Shown piece by piece: positions 51,217-60,974 of a stretch of DNA of 64,000 nucleotides. The first letter of the stretch is position 1. Every line of letters begins with the position of its first letter. The notes below the pieces were generated by a model. That model was not told where the DNA came from, ran no database searches, and saw nothing but the letters and a program-made list of their open reading frames with translations. Origin of the DNA: Sulfurovaceae bacterium (GTDB taxonomy: Bacteria > Campylobacterota > Campylobacteria > Campylobacterales > Sulfurovaceae); assembly GCA_028715055.1 (NCBI GenBank), contig JAQTLE010000002.1, forward strand, positions 124,001 to 188,000. Direction: 5' to 3'. A program made the position numbers and the translations under genes.

Positions 51217-51393
51217 ATGAAAACTATAATAATCAATCAATACGGAAAATACTTACAAGGTGCGGAATTTGACGAGATACTAGATGCCCACAATAAGGAT
51301 GTCACAACAGTTGTATTCCGGGATAAGAAAGTAAAAATTGTCGAGGTCACAAAAAATGACAACGAGCAAATTATCAAAGTGGAGATAGAGTGA
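51217..51393 (+). CDS. 58-aa hypothetical protein
   Basis: MKTIIINQYGKYLQGAEFDEILDAHNKDVTTVVFRDKKVKIVEV...; not in track. Confidence 0.5.
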   Translation: MKTIIINQYGKYLQGAEFDEILDAHNKDVTTVVFRDKKVKIVEVTKNDNEQIIKVEIE

Positions 51394-51779
51394 TGAATAA
51401 AATAAAACTATTTCTTAGTGCGGTACAAATGTACTTATGGATCGCGGTTGGTATTATTATCTTAGGGCAGGGGTTTTATATCTATACTCAAAACAAGGAC
51501 CTAGAGAGGAAGGACTTAGAGTATAAAGTTCTTATCGGACAGCATAAAAATCTAGCAGACGCAGTCGGGAAACAAAATAAAGCTATCGAAGGTATGGCAA
51601 TAGACGAAGCCAAAGCAAATAAGAAGTTTGAAGCAGCCAAGGCTAGTATCAAACAAACATATCAAGCTTTAGTAGATAAATATAAAAACACGCCTAAAGA
51701 CAAGCAATGCGAAATTATTATCGAGCAAAATCGCAAAGAGTACGAAGAGGACAAAGGAGTAGGCTATGAAGAGATTTGA
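51390..51779 (+). CDS. i-spanin (Rz-like)
   Basis: N-terminal TM and coiled coil. Confidence 0.65.
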   Translation: MMNKIKLFLSAVQMYLWIAVGIIILGQGFYIYTQNKDLERKDLEYKVLIGQHKNLADAVGKQNKAIEGMAIDEAKANKKFEAAKASIKQTYQALVDKYKNTPKDKQCEIIIEQNRKEYEEDKGVGYEEI

Positions 51780-52020
51780 CATTATTATTTTTGTGATCGC
51801 TGCTATATCAGTATCGTTCTTGCTCTTTGGATGCAGCGAAAAAGTACCGCCAAACCCAACTGCACTAATCCCAGTCGAATGTCAATTCGCTCCGATACCT
51901 CCATTGAAGATGATGGTAGTTAATCCTAAAGACGATGTGGAGATTGATATGAGAATACATGAACAACGACACTTAATGCAAGAGACACTTAGGAAGTGCA
52001 AGAAAGCGAAAGCGAGTTAG
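51766..52020 (+). CDS. o-spanin (Rz1-like lipoprotein)
   Basis: lipobox LLFGCS, overlaps i-spanin. Confidence 0.65.
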   Translation: MKRFDIIIFVIAAISVSFLLFGCSEKVPPNPTALIPVECQFAPIPPLKMMVVNPKDDVEIDMRIHEQRHLMQETLRKCKKAKAS

Positions 52021-52147
52021 TTCGCTTTGGGTAGTGATATCCAACAAATAATACAGCCGCCCTGGTGAACGACTGCAAAAATATTTTAATGATATTTTGC
52101 GCCAAAGTTCTTTTATATGGTCAAAATGTCATATTTTAAGGATATAG

Positions 52148-52945
52148 ATGCAGAAAAATATAAACACACCTTTTGGTTGGATAGGCGGAAAGAGTCAGCT
52201 CACAAGCGACATCATCAAAAAAATGCCGCAGCATAGTCTGTATGTAGAGGTGTTTGGTGGCTCCTTGGCCGTCCTTTATGCTAAAAATAGCCGGCACTCG
52301 TCTGGGTATCGAGAAATAGTCAATGATATAAACTCGGACCTGATAAATCTTCATAGGATCATACAAACACGGCCAGAGTCTCTAAGGCAGCAGCTGCACA
52401 GGATGTTGATCAGTAGAGAGGTGTTCTATGCCATAAGGCGAAAAAAATATCAACCACGCAATGATATAGAAAAAGCGGCATTTTATTTTTATTTATTGAG
52501 CCAAAGCTTTGGCAGCAAGGGCGATAATTTTGCCATGTCAGCCAAAACAAAAAGGCCCAAAGATATTTATAAGAGTTTTGATGTATGGTCGCGCCGGCTC
52601 AAATTTGTAACTATAGAAAATATGTCATTCGCAGAGCTGATCTCTACATACGATTGTGAAGATGCATTCTTTTATTGCGACCCTCCTTATGTGGGGACAG
52701 AGGATTATTATAAAAATACCGGCGGATTTGGAATAGATGAGCATACCAGGCTAAGAGATTGTTTGGCAGATATCAAAGGTAAATTTTTGGTAAGCTATAA
52801 CGACTGCGAGGTTGTGAGAGATTTGTATAAAAATTTCAATATAGAAAATACGAAGCAGATCAAATATACACTCAATGGGAAAGATAGCAAAAATATTAGT
52901 GAAGTTTTTATTACCAATTATAAAGTAAATACGTTGTTTATTTAG
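52148..52945 (+). CDS. DNA adenine methylase (Dam family)
   Basis: FGWIGGKSQL, VEVFGGSLAVL, DPPY motif. Confidence 0.92.
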   Translation: MQKNINTPFGWIGGKSQLTSDIIKKMPQHSLYVEVFGGSLAVLYAKNSRHSSGYREIVNDINSDLINLHRIIQTRPESLRQQLHRMLISREVFYAIRRKKYQPRNDIEKAAFYFYLLSQSFGSKGDNFAMSAKTKRPKDIYKSFDVWSRRLKFVTIENMSFAELISTYDCEDAFFYCDPPYVGTEDYYKNTGGFGIDEHTRLRDCLADIKGKFLVSYNDCEVVRDLYKNFNIENTKQIKYTLNGKDSKNISEVFITNYKVNTLFI

Positions 52946-53062
52946 TGTATAATGCAAAATATATTAGGGATAAAAACACTTAGTGGCACAATAAAACAAA
53001 GGTGTACCCAAAAGTGTACCCATTGCCACTTTCTGCCCCTAAAAAAGGGCAAGAGTGGATAA

Positions 53063-53077
53063 CTTATCGTCGCACCT
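53063..53077 (+). repeat. attR core
   Basis: CTTATCGTCGCACCT followed by native rnpB T-tract. Confidence 0.9.
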
Positions 53078-53136
53078 TTTTTATACTCTCTTTGTGATAC
53101 AATCAAATCAAAATTTACTGTTATTATGGAAGCAAT

Positions 53137-54921
53137 ATGAAGCAAAGTGCTTGCGGACTTGATTGTTATGATGGGTGTACTATTAATTATGATGAACACA
53201 ATGACAAGATATCTGGAGATACAAGTCATCCAGTGACAAACGGTGCATTATGTGCCCTGCTTAATCGATACCAGCCAAATGCAAAACGCATAGAAAAGCC
53301 ACAAATTGATGGTAAAGAAGTCTCTATAGATGAAGCAATAAATGAAGTTGCAAAGGTCATAAAAGACAATAAAACATTGCTATGGAGAGGCTCTGGAAAT
53401 GTGGGCGCGATGCAGGAAATTACAAATTTGCTTATGGAAAATGTAGGCGGATATCTAACAAAGGGCAGCTTGTGCGATGGAGCAGGAGAGGCCGGTATAT
53501 TGGAAGGTAGGGGTGTAAATCTGCAATTACCTCTTGAGCAAATAGCTTCATCTGAAGTTGCAGTGGTTTGGGGCAGGAATATTACAGTAACAAATTCTCA
53601 TCTGATACCATTTTTAAAAAATAAAATAATTATAGTCATTGATCCGATAAAAACAGAAATAGCTAAAAAAGCACATTTGCATTTGCAAATCGCCCCTAGA
53701 AGCGATTTTTATCTAGCTATTTTACTATCAAGATTTATGTTTATAGAAGAAATGCTAGATAAGGAATGGCTAGAAAAGTTTGCACCAGATTATGATGACT
53801 ATTCTGATTTTGTCCATTCATTTCGTATTAAAACATTATTATCGCTTATTGATATAAATCTAGATGCTCTAGGAGATATGCTTTCTCTATTGCAGGATAA
53901 AAAAACTGTATTTTTAGTGGGCGCAGGTGTGCAAAGAAATAGTATAGGGCACTACACTATTAGAGCTATAGATGGGCTTGCTGCACTTCTTGGATTATTT
54001 GGAAAAGAAGGGTGCGGAGTAAGCTATATTGGCGATTCAAAATTAGGATTTGAGAATCCTTTTAAAGTAAATTGTCCTACGGTTTCCAAGGTACTGACAC
54101 CGTTTGATCGATTCAATACGGTCATAGTGCAAGGAGGCAATCCAGCCTGTAGTATGCCATGTAGCCTTAGAGTAATAAACAAACTTAAATCCGTTAAAAA
54201 TCTTATATATTTTGGGCTGTATGAAAACGAAACCTCTACATTAGCAAGAATAGTGATACCGGCCAAAAATTTCTATGAAAAAGATGATGTTAGACTTAAT
54301 TATGGCCATACTTTGGTGGCTAAAATGAATAAACTTTATGAAACCCAAATGGGCATAAGTGAGTATGATTTTGTATTTAAATTATTTAATATTATGAATT
54401 TAGTTGGTCTACAAAACGAGGAATATTATGTTGATTATTATCTAAAACAATGCGAAAAAATAGATGAATTATATCGATCTCCGGCTCATAGAGATTTGCC
54501 GTATAGTGATGGTTTTGGCAAATATGGAAAAGATAGATCCGTATTTTTAGATGATTATGATGATGATTTTATTGACCTCAAAAAATTGCGCAAATATTGC
54601 AAAGAAAAAATAGAACAAGATATAGATGAATATTGGTTGATTAACAGTAAATCCAAACATGCATTAAATTCTCAATATGAGAGAGATGATACTCTTTATA
54701 TATATCCAAATAACCATTTTTATGATGGAGAAAAAATTCGAGTGACTTCAGAACATGGTGAAGCGATATTTGTTGTCAAATTCTCTGAAAAGGTTAGAAA
54801 AGATTGCATAATGATCTTGACTAATGCCATAGGCATTAATAACTTAACCCCGCCAATAGAGAGTATAGCAGGAAATTCTGCTTGTTATGGTGAAGTAAAA
54901 GTACGATTAAATAAACTATGA
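53137..54921 (+). CDS. molybdopterin oxidoreductase (formate dehydrogenase-like)
   Basis: CGLDCYDGC; GNVGAMQ; QGGNPACSMP. Confidence 0.85.
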   Translation: MKQSACGLDCYDGCTINYDEHNDKISGDTSHPVTNGALCALLNRYQPNAKRIEKPQIDGKEVSIDEAINEVAKVIKDNKTLLWRGSGNVGAMQEITNLLMENVGGYLTKGSLCDGAGEAGILEGRGVNLQLPLEQIASSEVAVVWGRNITVTNSHLIPFLKNKIIIVIDPIKTEIAKKAHLHLQIAPRSDFYLAILLSRFMFIEEMLDKEWLEKFAPDYDDYSDFVHSFRIKTLLSLIDINLDALGDMLSLLQDKKTVFLVGAGVQRNSIGHYTIRAIDGLAALLGLFGKEGCGVSYIGDSKLGFENPFKVNCPTVSKVLTPFDRFNTVIVQGGNPACSMPCSLRVINKLKSVKNLIYFGLYENETSTLARIVIPAKNFYEKDDVRLNYGHTLVAKMNKLYETQMGISEYDFVFKLFNIMNLVGLQNEEYYVDYYLKQCEKIDELYRSPAHRDLPYSDGFGKYGKDRSVFLDDYDDDFIDLKKLRKYCKEKIEQDIDEYWLINSKSKHALNSQYERDDTLYIYPNNHFYDGEKIRVTSEHGEAIFVVKFSEKVRKDCIMILTNAIGINNLTPPIESIAGNSACYGEVKVRLNKL

Positions 54922-55038
54922 TCTAGAAGTAATGAAGCAATTATAATATTAATAAATATTTTATATAAACTGTATTGTATTAAAAAAATATTGCAAAGTG
55001 GTGCTATAATACGCAAAAAATTATGCAAAGAGAATAAA

Positions 55039-56223
55039 ATGAATTTGGAAGAATTGGACAAACATTATGTATTGCAAACCTATGGTCGAAATTACACCAA
55101 TTTTACGCATGGCAAAAGCTCTACGCTTTATGATGAAAATGGTAAAGACTATATAGACTTTGCTAGTGGAATAGGGGTAAATTCTGTTGGACACGGTAAT
55201 GAAAAACTTGTCAATGCCATATGTGCACAAGCTAGCAAGATAATCCACATATCAAATCTTCAAGTTATAGAGCCACAAGTAAAATTAGCACAAAAAATAT
55301 CAGAACTTTATGGACAAGATGTAGCAATTTTTTTCGCCAATTCCGGAGCAGAAGCGAATGAAGGTGCTATAAAATTGGCACGAAAATACGGCGAAGTTAA
55401 ATTTGATAGTAAAAAATATAAAATCATAACTTTGGAAAATTCATTTCATGGAAGAACATTGGCAACAGTAAAGGCTACAGGCCAAGATAGTTTCCATCCA
55501 ACATGTTTTGCCCCGTATATAGAAGGTTTCATTTGTACTGCTAGCGTCCAAGAAGCGATAGATGCCATAGATGATGAGACAGTTGCTGTGATGCTTGAAC
55601 TTGTGCAAGGCGAAGGTGGCGTAGAAGCTTTTTCAAAAAATGAGATACAGTATTTATCGAGCACACTAAAAGAAAAAAATGTATTGCTGATAGTAGATGA
55701 AGTACAAACAGGAATCTATCGTACCGGAGAATTTTTAGCTTCACAGGTTTATGGCATAAAACCGGACATTATCACTCTAGCTAAAGGTTTAGGCGGTGGA
55801 GTTCCTATAGGCGCAGTAGTGACTCCGCATAAAGATATATTTACTGCTGGCGATCATGGCAGCACATTTGGCGGTAATTATCTAAGTACTTCAGCAGGCC
55901 TTGCGGTTTTGGGAATTTTAGAAGATCTGTACAAGTCAAATAAATTGGCAGAAACCATAGAGTATTTTAATGCCAAATTAGAAAAAATTGCATCTAAATA
56001 TCCTCAATATTTTGAAAAAAGCTCTGGAATAGGGCTAATGCGAGGGCTTAGAGCAAAAGATAGTGAAACTCAAGGCAAGATCATCAAATCTTGCATGAAT
56101 GAAGGCGTCATAGTGCTCAAAGCAGGACGCAACACCGTGCGATTCTTGCCAAGCCTTACAATTACAAATAGTGAAATAGACGAGGGCTTTATTCGATTAG
56201 AAAAAGCTCTAGAGTCCCTATAG
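55039..56223 (+). CDS. argD: acetylornithine aminotransferase
   Basis: class III PLP aminotransferase, LIVDEVQTGIYRTG. Confidence 0.9.
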   Translation: MNLEELDKHYVLQTYGRNYTNFTHGKSSTLYDENGKDYIDFASGIGVNSVGHGNEKLVNAICAQASKIIHISNLQVIEPQVKLAQKISELYGQDVAIFFANSGAEANEGAIKLARKYGEVKFDSKKYKIITLENSFHGRTLATVKATGQDSFHPTCFAPYIEGFICTASVQEAIDAIDDETVAVMLELVQGEGGVEAFSKNEIQYLSSTLKEKNVLLIVDEVQTGIYRTGEFLASQVYGIKPDIITLAKGLGGGVPIGAVVTPHKDIFTAGDHGSTFGGNYLSTSAGLAVLGILEDLYKSNKLAETIEYFNAKLEKIASKYPQYFEKSSGIGLMRGLRAKDSETQGKIIKSCMNEGVIVLKAGRNTVRFLPSLTITNSEIDEGFIRLEKALESL

Positions 56224-56225
56224 CA

Positions 56226-57209
56226 ATGAACTTTGGCTCATATATGACTGATTGGCTTTATGGAGAAAATGGATATTATGCTAATTTTAAAGCCATAGGT
56301 AAAAGTGGTGATTTTTATACGGCTGTGAGTACCAGTGCATTTTTTGGGGCAAGTATCGCTAATTATCTTTTAAAACTCGTGGAAGAAGATGACAGCAAAA
56401 AAGAAGGATGGCTAATAGAGATAGGAGCTCATCAAGGTTATTTGTTGTGTGATATGATCCAATGGATATATACCGTAAATCCAAAACTATTAGAAACTAT
56501 GCAGTTTGGTATAGTTGAAAAACATCCAAAAATTCGCGAAGCCCAGTTATCGTATATACAAGAAAGGTTTGGCGATGAAATTAAAGTTCATCACTTTTCT
56601 TCTATTTCCGAGCTAAAAGCTGATTATGCATTTGTAGTATCAAATGAGATTTTCGATGCATTTCCTTGCGAATTACTCAAAGACGGCAAGATAGCCAAAG
56701 TGGATAATCACACCATATCATGGGAAGATGCTTCATCTGAAATGCTAGAATGGGCCAATAGACATCATCTTAGGGTAGGTGAAGTTGCAATAGGTTATGA
56801 ATATTTTGCCAAAGAAGTAGCTACTTTGCAAAAATGTGATTTTGTTTCTTTTGATTATGGAGAAGCTTATGTGAGAAATGATTTTTCTATTCGCATATAT
56901 GAAGAGCATCAAACATTTCCGTTATTTGATGAAAAAGTAAATTTAGAAAGATCTTTTAAAAAAGCAGATATCACTTATGATGTAAATTTTGCTCATGTCA
57001 TAGAGGCTTTTGAAGCCGAGGGATTCATAAAAAATCAATATGAAACACAAGCTAGAGCATTGGTAAGGTTTGGCATCATAGAAATCCTAGGTCAATTTGC
57101 AAAGCAAACGACCCAAGAGAATTACGCTAGAGAAGCAGATAAGATCAAAACTCTACTAGCTCCTACCATAATGGGAGATAGATTCAAGATGGTGCATTTA
57201 TCTAAATAA
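56226..57209 (+). CDS. MidA/DUF185-like SAM-dependent methyltransferase
   Basis: GDFYTAVSTSAFFG...EIGAHQGYLL...SNEIFDAFPCE. Confidence 0.85.
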   Translation: MNFGSYMTDWLYGENGYYANFKAIGKSGDFYTAVSTSAFFGASIANYLLKLVEEDDSKKEGWLIEIGAHQGYLLCDMIQWIYTVNPKLLETMQFGIVEKHPKIREAQLSYIQERFGDEIKVHHFSSISELKADYAFVVSNEIFDAFPCELLKDGKIAKVDNHTISWEDASSEMLEWANRHHLRVGEVAIGYEYFAKEVATLQKCDFVSFDYGEAYVRNDFSIRIYEEHQTFPLFDEKVNLERSFKKADITYDVNFAHVIEAFEAEGFIKNQYETQARALVRFGIIEILGQFAKQTTQENYAREADKIKTLLAPTIMGDRFKMVHLSK

Positions 57210-57230
57210 TTAAGCTAATCATTGTTATTA

Positions 57231-57821
57231 TCAAGAAAGCGCTCTAATTCTACTTTGAAATGCTGCAAGATGATTATAGCTTCCTTGCATTAAGTTGTTA
57301 AATACGTTCACTACATCGCTTGGCATACCTATGGAAGCTTTTTGAAGGTCATTTATATCTGTGATTTCTATCAACTCACCTATTTTTACTGCATCAAGGA
57401 GTGACTTTTGACCTTCAGCTACACAAGTATTATAAAGCTCTTGAAGATTCGGCAATATAAATTGGCCCACAATGCTCTCATTGATCCCAGCAATGCTTAC
57501 CCCATATTTTACACACAAATTTTTACAGGCATTCATGTGATTTTGCTCTGAATTCTGTATATTGGCAAATGTGTTTTCTGATGGGTATGCTTTGCCAAGA
57601 GTTATATACACATCTCTAGCAACTTTTTCTTCTTGATACATATACAATAGCCAATCTTTTTGTTCACTTGTTAAAGTCGCCGTAGTGCCGCTTCCGCTTC
57701 CACCTCCTCCACGGTATCCATTTCCACTATATCCCGCAGATACGATACCCATAACGCCTGCACTAACAACTAAAATTTTAGATATAAAATCTCTACGATC
57801 TTGATTTCTACAACTTCCCAT
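57231..57821 (-). CDS. DUF2202-like protein with twin-arginine signal
   Basis: RRDFISK; LLYMYQEEKVARDVYITLG. Confidence 0.8.
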   Translation of the reverse strand: MGSCRNQDRRDFISKILVVSAGVMGIVSAGYSGNGYRGGGGSGSGTTATLTSEQKDWLLYMYQEEKVARDVYITLGKAYPSENTFANIQNSEQNHMNACKNLCVKYGVSIAGINESIVGQFILPNLQELYNTCVAEGQKSLLDAVKIGELIEITDINDLQKASIGMPSDVVNVFNNLMQGSYNHLAAFQSRIRALS

Positions 57822-58042
57822 TAACTATCCTTTGTGTAATTCGATATAAGAATAAAAACTATAATAAACTAGTGTTAAGTAGATATTAAATTTTTGTTAA
57901 TTCAAAGTTAATTTTACTAATTTATATATTTTTTATAATAATTGGATTTGTTCAAATAAAATAAAGGTCAATCATTCTTCTTATTATGTATTTGCAGTTT
58001 CAAAAATAATATGATATATTAAATAAAAAAAGGATTGTTAAA

Positions 58043-58711
58043 ATGAAAAAATTATATGTTGTTTTACTTTTGCCGTTATGGTTGATAGGTGATAATGTAA
58101 ATGAACCAAGTTCTAATATTCAACTAAATAAAATTCAAAGTTTGGATAAATTAGACAAAGTTTTATCTCCTTTTGAAGATTTAACTGAATATTCTTTGGA
58201 AAAAGACTCTAAAAAAGTCAATGAAGCTTTCATGACAATCAAAATAAATTCTAAAAATGATATTACATTTAGGCAATCTCTAGATAGTACCAATTATAAA
58301 AAATTACTAAATGATATCAAAACATTGGATAAATACCATAGTCAAAATAATTATAAAGCTATGGCTATACTCTCAACCCAAATATTTGCAAATAATATTC
58401 AAAACTTTAAATTCTCCAATATGATAAAAGAGCAGATCCATATGGAATATTTGGACTATATGGGCTTCATGACATTATCTTTGCTAGAGCAAGACAAAAT
58501 AGACTATAGCAAAATATCATCTACTGTGGCATTATCACAAAAACATTGGTTGGCTATACGAAATAAAATTAAAGACAAAAATGTAGTTGGTTCTTTTGAT
58601 TTGATTTACAAAGGTATGAATTTGAGTATCAAAGATAAAAATAACGAAATGATTAAAATATTTGCAACTATGACACTATACATGGTTGATGTAGGCGAAA
58701 AAATGATTTGA
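58043..58711 (+). CDS. secreted hypothetical protein
   Basis: signal peptide MKKLYVVLLLPLWLIGD. Confidence 0.6.
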   Translation: MKKLYVVLLLPLWLIGDNVNEPSSNIQLNKIQSLDKLDKVLSPFEDLTEYSLEKDSKKVNEAFMTIKINSKNDITFRQSLDSTNYKKLLNDIKTLDKYHSQNNYKAMAILSTQIFANNIQNFKFSNMIKEQIHMEYLDYMGFMTLSLLEQDKIDYSKISSTVALSQKHWLAIRNKIKDKNVVGSFDLIYKGMNLSIKDKNNEMIKIFATMTLYMVDVGEKMI

Positions 58712-58804
58712 TTTCACATTTGTTTCTCTTGAGAAAAAAGATAAAATTTTGTAATATATAAAAATAAAAAATCTTAGAAAAGATAGAGACCCATAGGATA
58801 TGGA

Positions 58805-59142
58805 ATGAAATTATTATTAATTGAATATGATATAATGATATGCAAATATTAATAACAATCTTATAGATAATGCAATCAGATATGCACCACATAGAGGACG
58901 AATTGACATTGGGCTATTTTTTGGAAAACAGCAAAATTATATTTGAAATAAAAGATAGTGGCATTGGCATAAGTTATAACGATAAAAATAGAATTTTTGA
59001 TAGATTATATATAGTAAATAACAAATCAATTGTAAGTGTGTGGGGGCAATCCATTGTGAGTGAAATTTGTAAAAAATACAGTTATAGTGTAATCTTAAAA
59101 GACAATAAACCAAGAAGGACTATTTTTAGAATCGAATTTTAA
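58805..59142 (+). pseudogene. remnant of two-component system (RR start fused to histidine kinase HATPase end, frameshifted)
   Basis: MKLLLIEYD then NLIDNAIRYAPHRG then, in another frame, FEIKDSGIGIS...NRIFDRLY. Confidence 0.7.
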
Positions 59143-59204
59143 TTTAATTAATTTATAATTGGTCATTTTAAAATATGATATAATAAAAAATTAAAAGGAT
59201 TTAA

Positions 59205-59765
59205 ATGAAAAAATTATTGGTTGTTTTGCTTTTGCCGTTATGGCTGTTGGCTGATAGTATAAATGGATGGACTCCGCTGCATCAGGCTATATATGACGGC
59301 AATACCAAAAATATTGATAAACAATCAACAAAATATAATATAGAAAAAGCATCGAAAGCAGGAATTAGGCCTTTGCATTTGGCTGTTAAAATGCGTCAGC
59401 TAGATACCGTTGAAAAACTATTAAATAAAGGTGCTGATATTGACGCACAAGATAACAATGGTCAAACGCCTCTTCATTATGCTATAGGGCAAAACCAAAC
59501 CAAAATAGCAAAACTCCTTATTGCCAAAGAAGCCGATATGGATATAAAAAATAAATATGGTATAACACCTCTTCATCAAGCTGCTTTCAAGGGCGACACG
59601 GATATTATACAATATATGATAGACAATGGAGCTACCGTGGATGTTAAAAACAAACAAGGCGTTACACCTTGTCAATTGGCATTTGCAAAACAAAATATAG
59701 GAGCAACTTCGTTATTGCAACATTATAGTAAAATACAATGTGGAATTAAAGTTTTACCAAAATAA
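59205..59765 (+). CDS. secreted ankyrin-repeat protein
   Basis: ankyrin repeats GQTPLHYAIGQNQTKIAKLLIAKEAD. Confidence 0.88.
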   Translation: MKKLLVVLLLPLWLLADSINGWTPLHQAIYDGNTKNIDKQSTKYNIEKASKAGIRPLHLAVKMRQLDTVEKLLNKGADIDAQDNNGQTPLHYAIGQNQTKIAKLLIAKEADMDIKNKYGITPLHQAAFKGDTDIIQYMIDNGATVDVKNKQGVTPCQLAFAKQNIGATSLLQHYSKIQCGIKVLPK

Positions 59766-59775
59766 GGAGCAAAAC

Positions 59776-60330
59776 ATGAATGATATTCTTACATCATTAG
59801 CTAGAAATGCTATTATGGCTGCCTTGGGTCATAGTGTAAACTTTGATCTTGAAGAAATACTAAAAAAATATCCTGAACTCAGCAAAAACGGTGCCTCTTT
59901 CGTAACTTTAAATACCACGCCATCTATGCAACTAAGAGGATGCATAGGATCCATTCAAGCTTATCGTCCTTTATATGAAGATATTATATTAAATGCCAAA
60001 TCTGCTGCTTTGCATGATCCAAGATTTATGCCACTTACATTAGATGAACTAAATAATATCAAAATAGAAGTGTCTATTCTTACTGAACCAAAAGAAGTTA
60101 CATATAAAGACATCGAAGATCTTAAATCCAAAATAACACCATTTAAAGACGGCGTTGTTATGCGTTATGGTTCGCATGGAGCGACATATTTGCCGCAAGT
60201 TTGGGAGCAATTGCCTGATTTTGATATATTTTTTAGCAGCTTATGTCTAAAGGCAAATTTAGATCAAAATTGTCTTGCTAGACATCCGGAAATACTCACT
60301 TATCAAGTCAAAAAATACGAAGAAGAATGA
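59776..60330 (+). CDS. AMMECR1 / AmmeMemoRadiSam system protein A
   Basis: LRGCIGSIQAYRPLYEDIILNAKSAALHDPRF. Confidence 0.9.
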   Translation: MNDILTSLARNAIMAALGHSVNFDLEEILKKYPELSKNGASFVTLNTTPSMQLRGCIGSIQAYRPLYEDIILNAKSAALHDPRFMPLTLDELNNIKIEVSILTEPKEVTYKDIEDLKSKITPFKDGVVMRYGSHGATYLPQVWEQLPDFDIFFSSLCLKANLDQNCLARHPEILTYQVKKYEEE

Positions 60331-60398
60331 TATAGAAATTTTTCATACGATTTTCACACTCTTTGTGATATAGTAAAATCAAAAATAGGATTTTTTAA

Positions 60399-60599
60399 AT
60401 GATAATTATCGTAAATGGAGAATCCAAAGAAATAGCACAGCGTTCAACCATAGCCAAGCTCATAGATTCTCTTGGAGTCAAAGTGCAAGTCATGGCCGTA
60501 GCTGTGAATATGGAAATAGTCAAAAAAGACAAATGGGATACTCATATATTAAATGAAAATGATAGGGTGGAACTACTTCACTTTGTGGGCGGGGGATAA
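60399..60599 (+). CDS. thiS: sulfur carrier protein ThiS
   Basis: 66 aa ending in FVGGG. Confidence 0.9.
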   Translation: MIIIVNGESKEIAQRSTIAKLIDSLGVKVQVMAVAVNMEIVKKDKWDTHILNENDRVELLHFVGGG

Positions 60600-60603
60600 A
60601 TAA

Positions 60604-60954
60604 TTAAAAGCTAATTGCCACAATAGCAATGGCAAATCCACCGTCATGGCTAATAGATAACGAGCTTTTTTTGATGCTGAATCGTTTTTTTGCCTCCGTA
60701 CTTAAGTCAAAATGAGGCGCACCTCTTGAATCTTTTGATATAGTAATATCATGAAAGCCAAGTTCATTGCCTATACCACAACCCAAAGCTTTGGAAATAG
60801 CCTCTTTGGCAGCCCAAAAGCCTGCCACGGAGGCAGTTTTTTTGGCGAGTTTTATCTCATTTTCACATAAAAATCTCTTTTTGAAGCTATCTCCAAATTT
60901 TTCCAAAGCTTTTTCTATTCTATCAATTGCAATTATATCTGTTCCTATTTTCAT
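60604..60954 (-). CDS. acpS: holo-[acyl-carrier-protein] synthase
   Basis: IGTDIIAIDRIEKAL; FWAAKEAISKALG. Confidence 0.93.
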   Translation of the reverse strand: MKIGTDIIAIDRIEKALEKFGDSFKKRFLCENEIKLAKKTASVAGFWAAKEAISKALGCGIGNELGFHDITISKDSRGAPHFDLSTEAKKRFSIKKSSLSISHDGGFAIAIVAISF

Positions 60955-60974
60955 GATAGAAGTTTAGCATAATC

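Larger units (their letters stand above)
17359..53077 (+). mobile_element. HK97-like siphophage prophage integrated in the rnpB 3' end
   Basis: flanking 15-bp direct repeats CTTATCGTCGCACCT; integrase next to attL; full head/tail/lysis gene order. Confidence 0.95.

Noticed and set aside
58898-58925. Programmed frameshift in the histidine kinase fragment (T6 run)
   Set aside because: The gene lacks its N-terminal domains, so a decayed remnant is more likely than programmed recoding.
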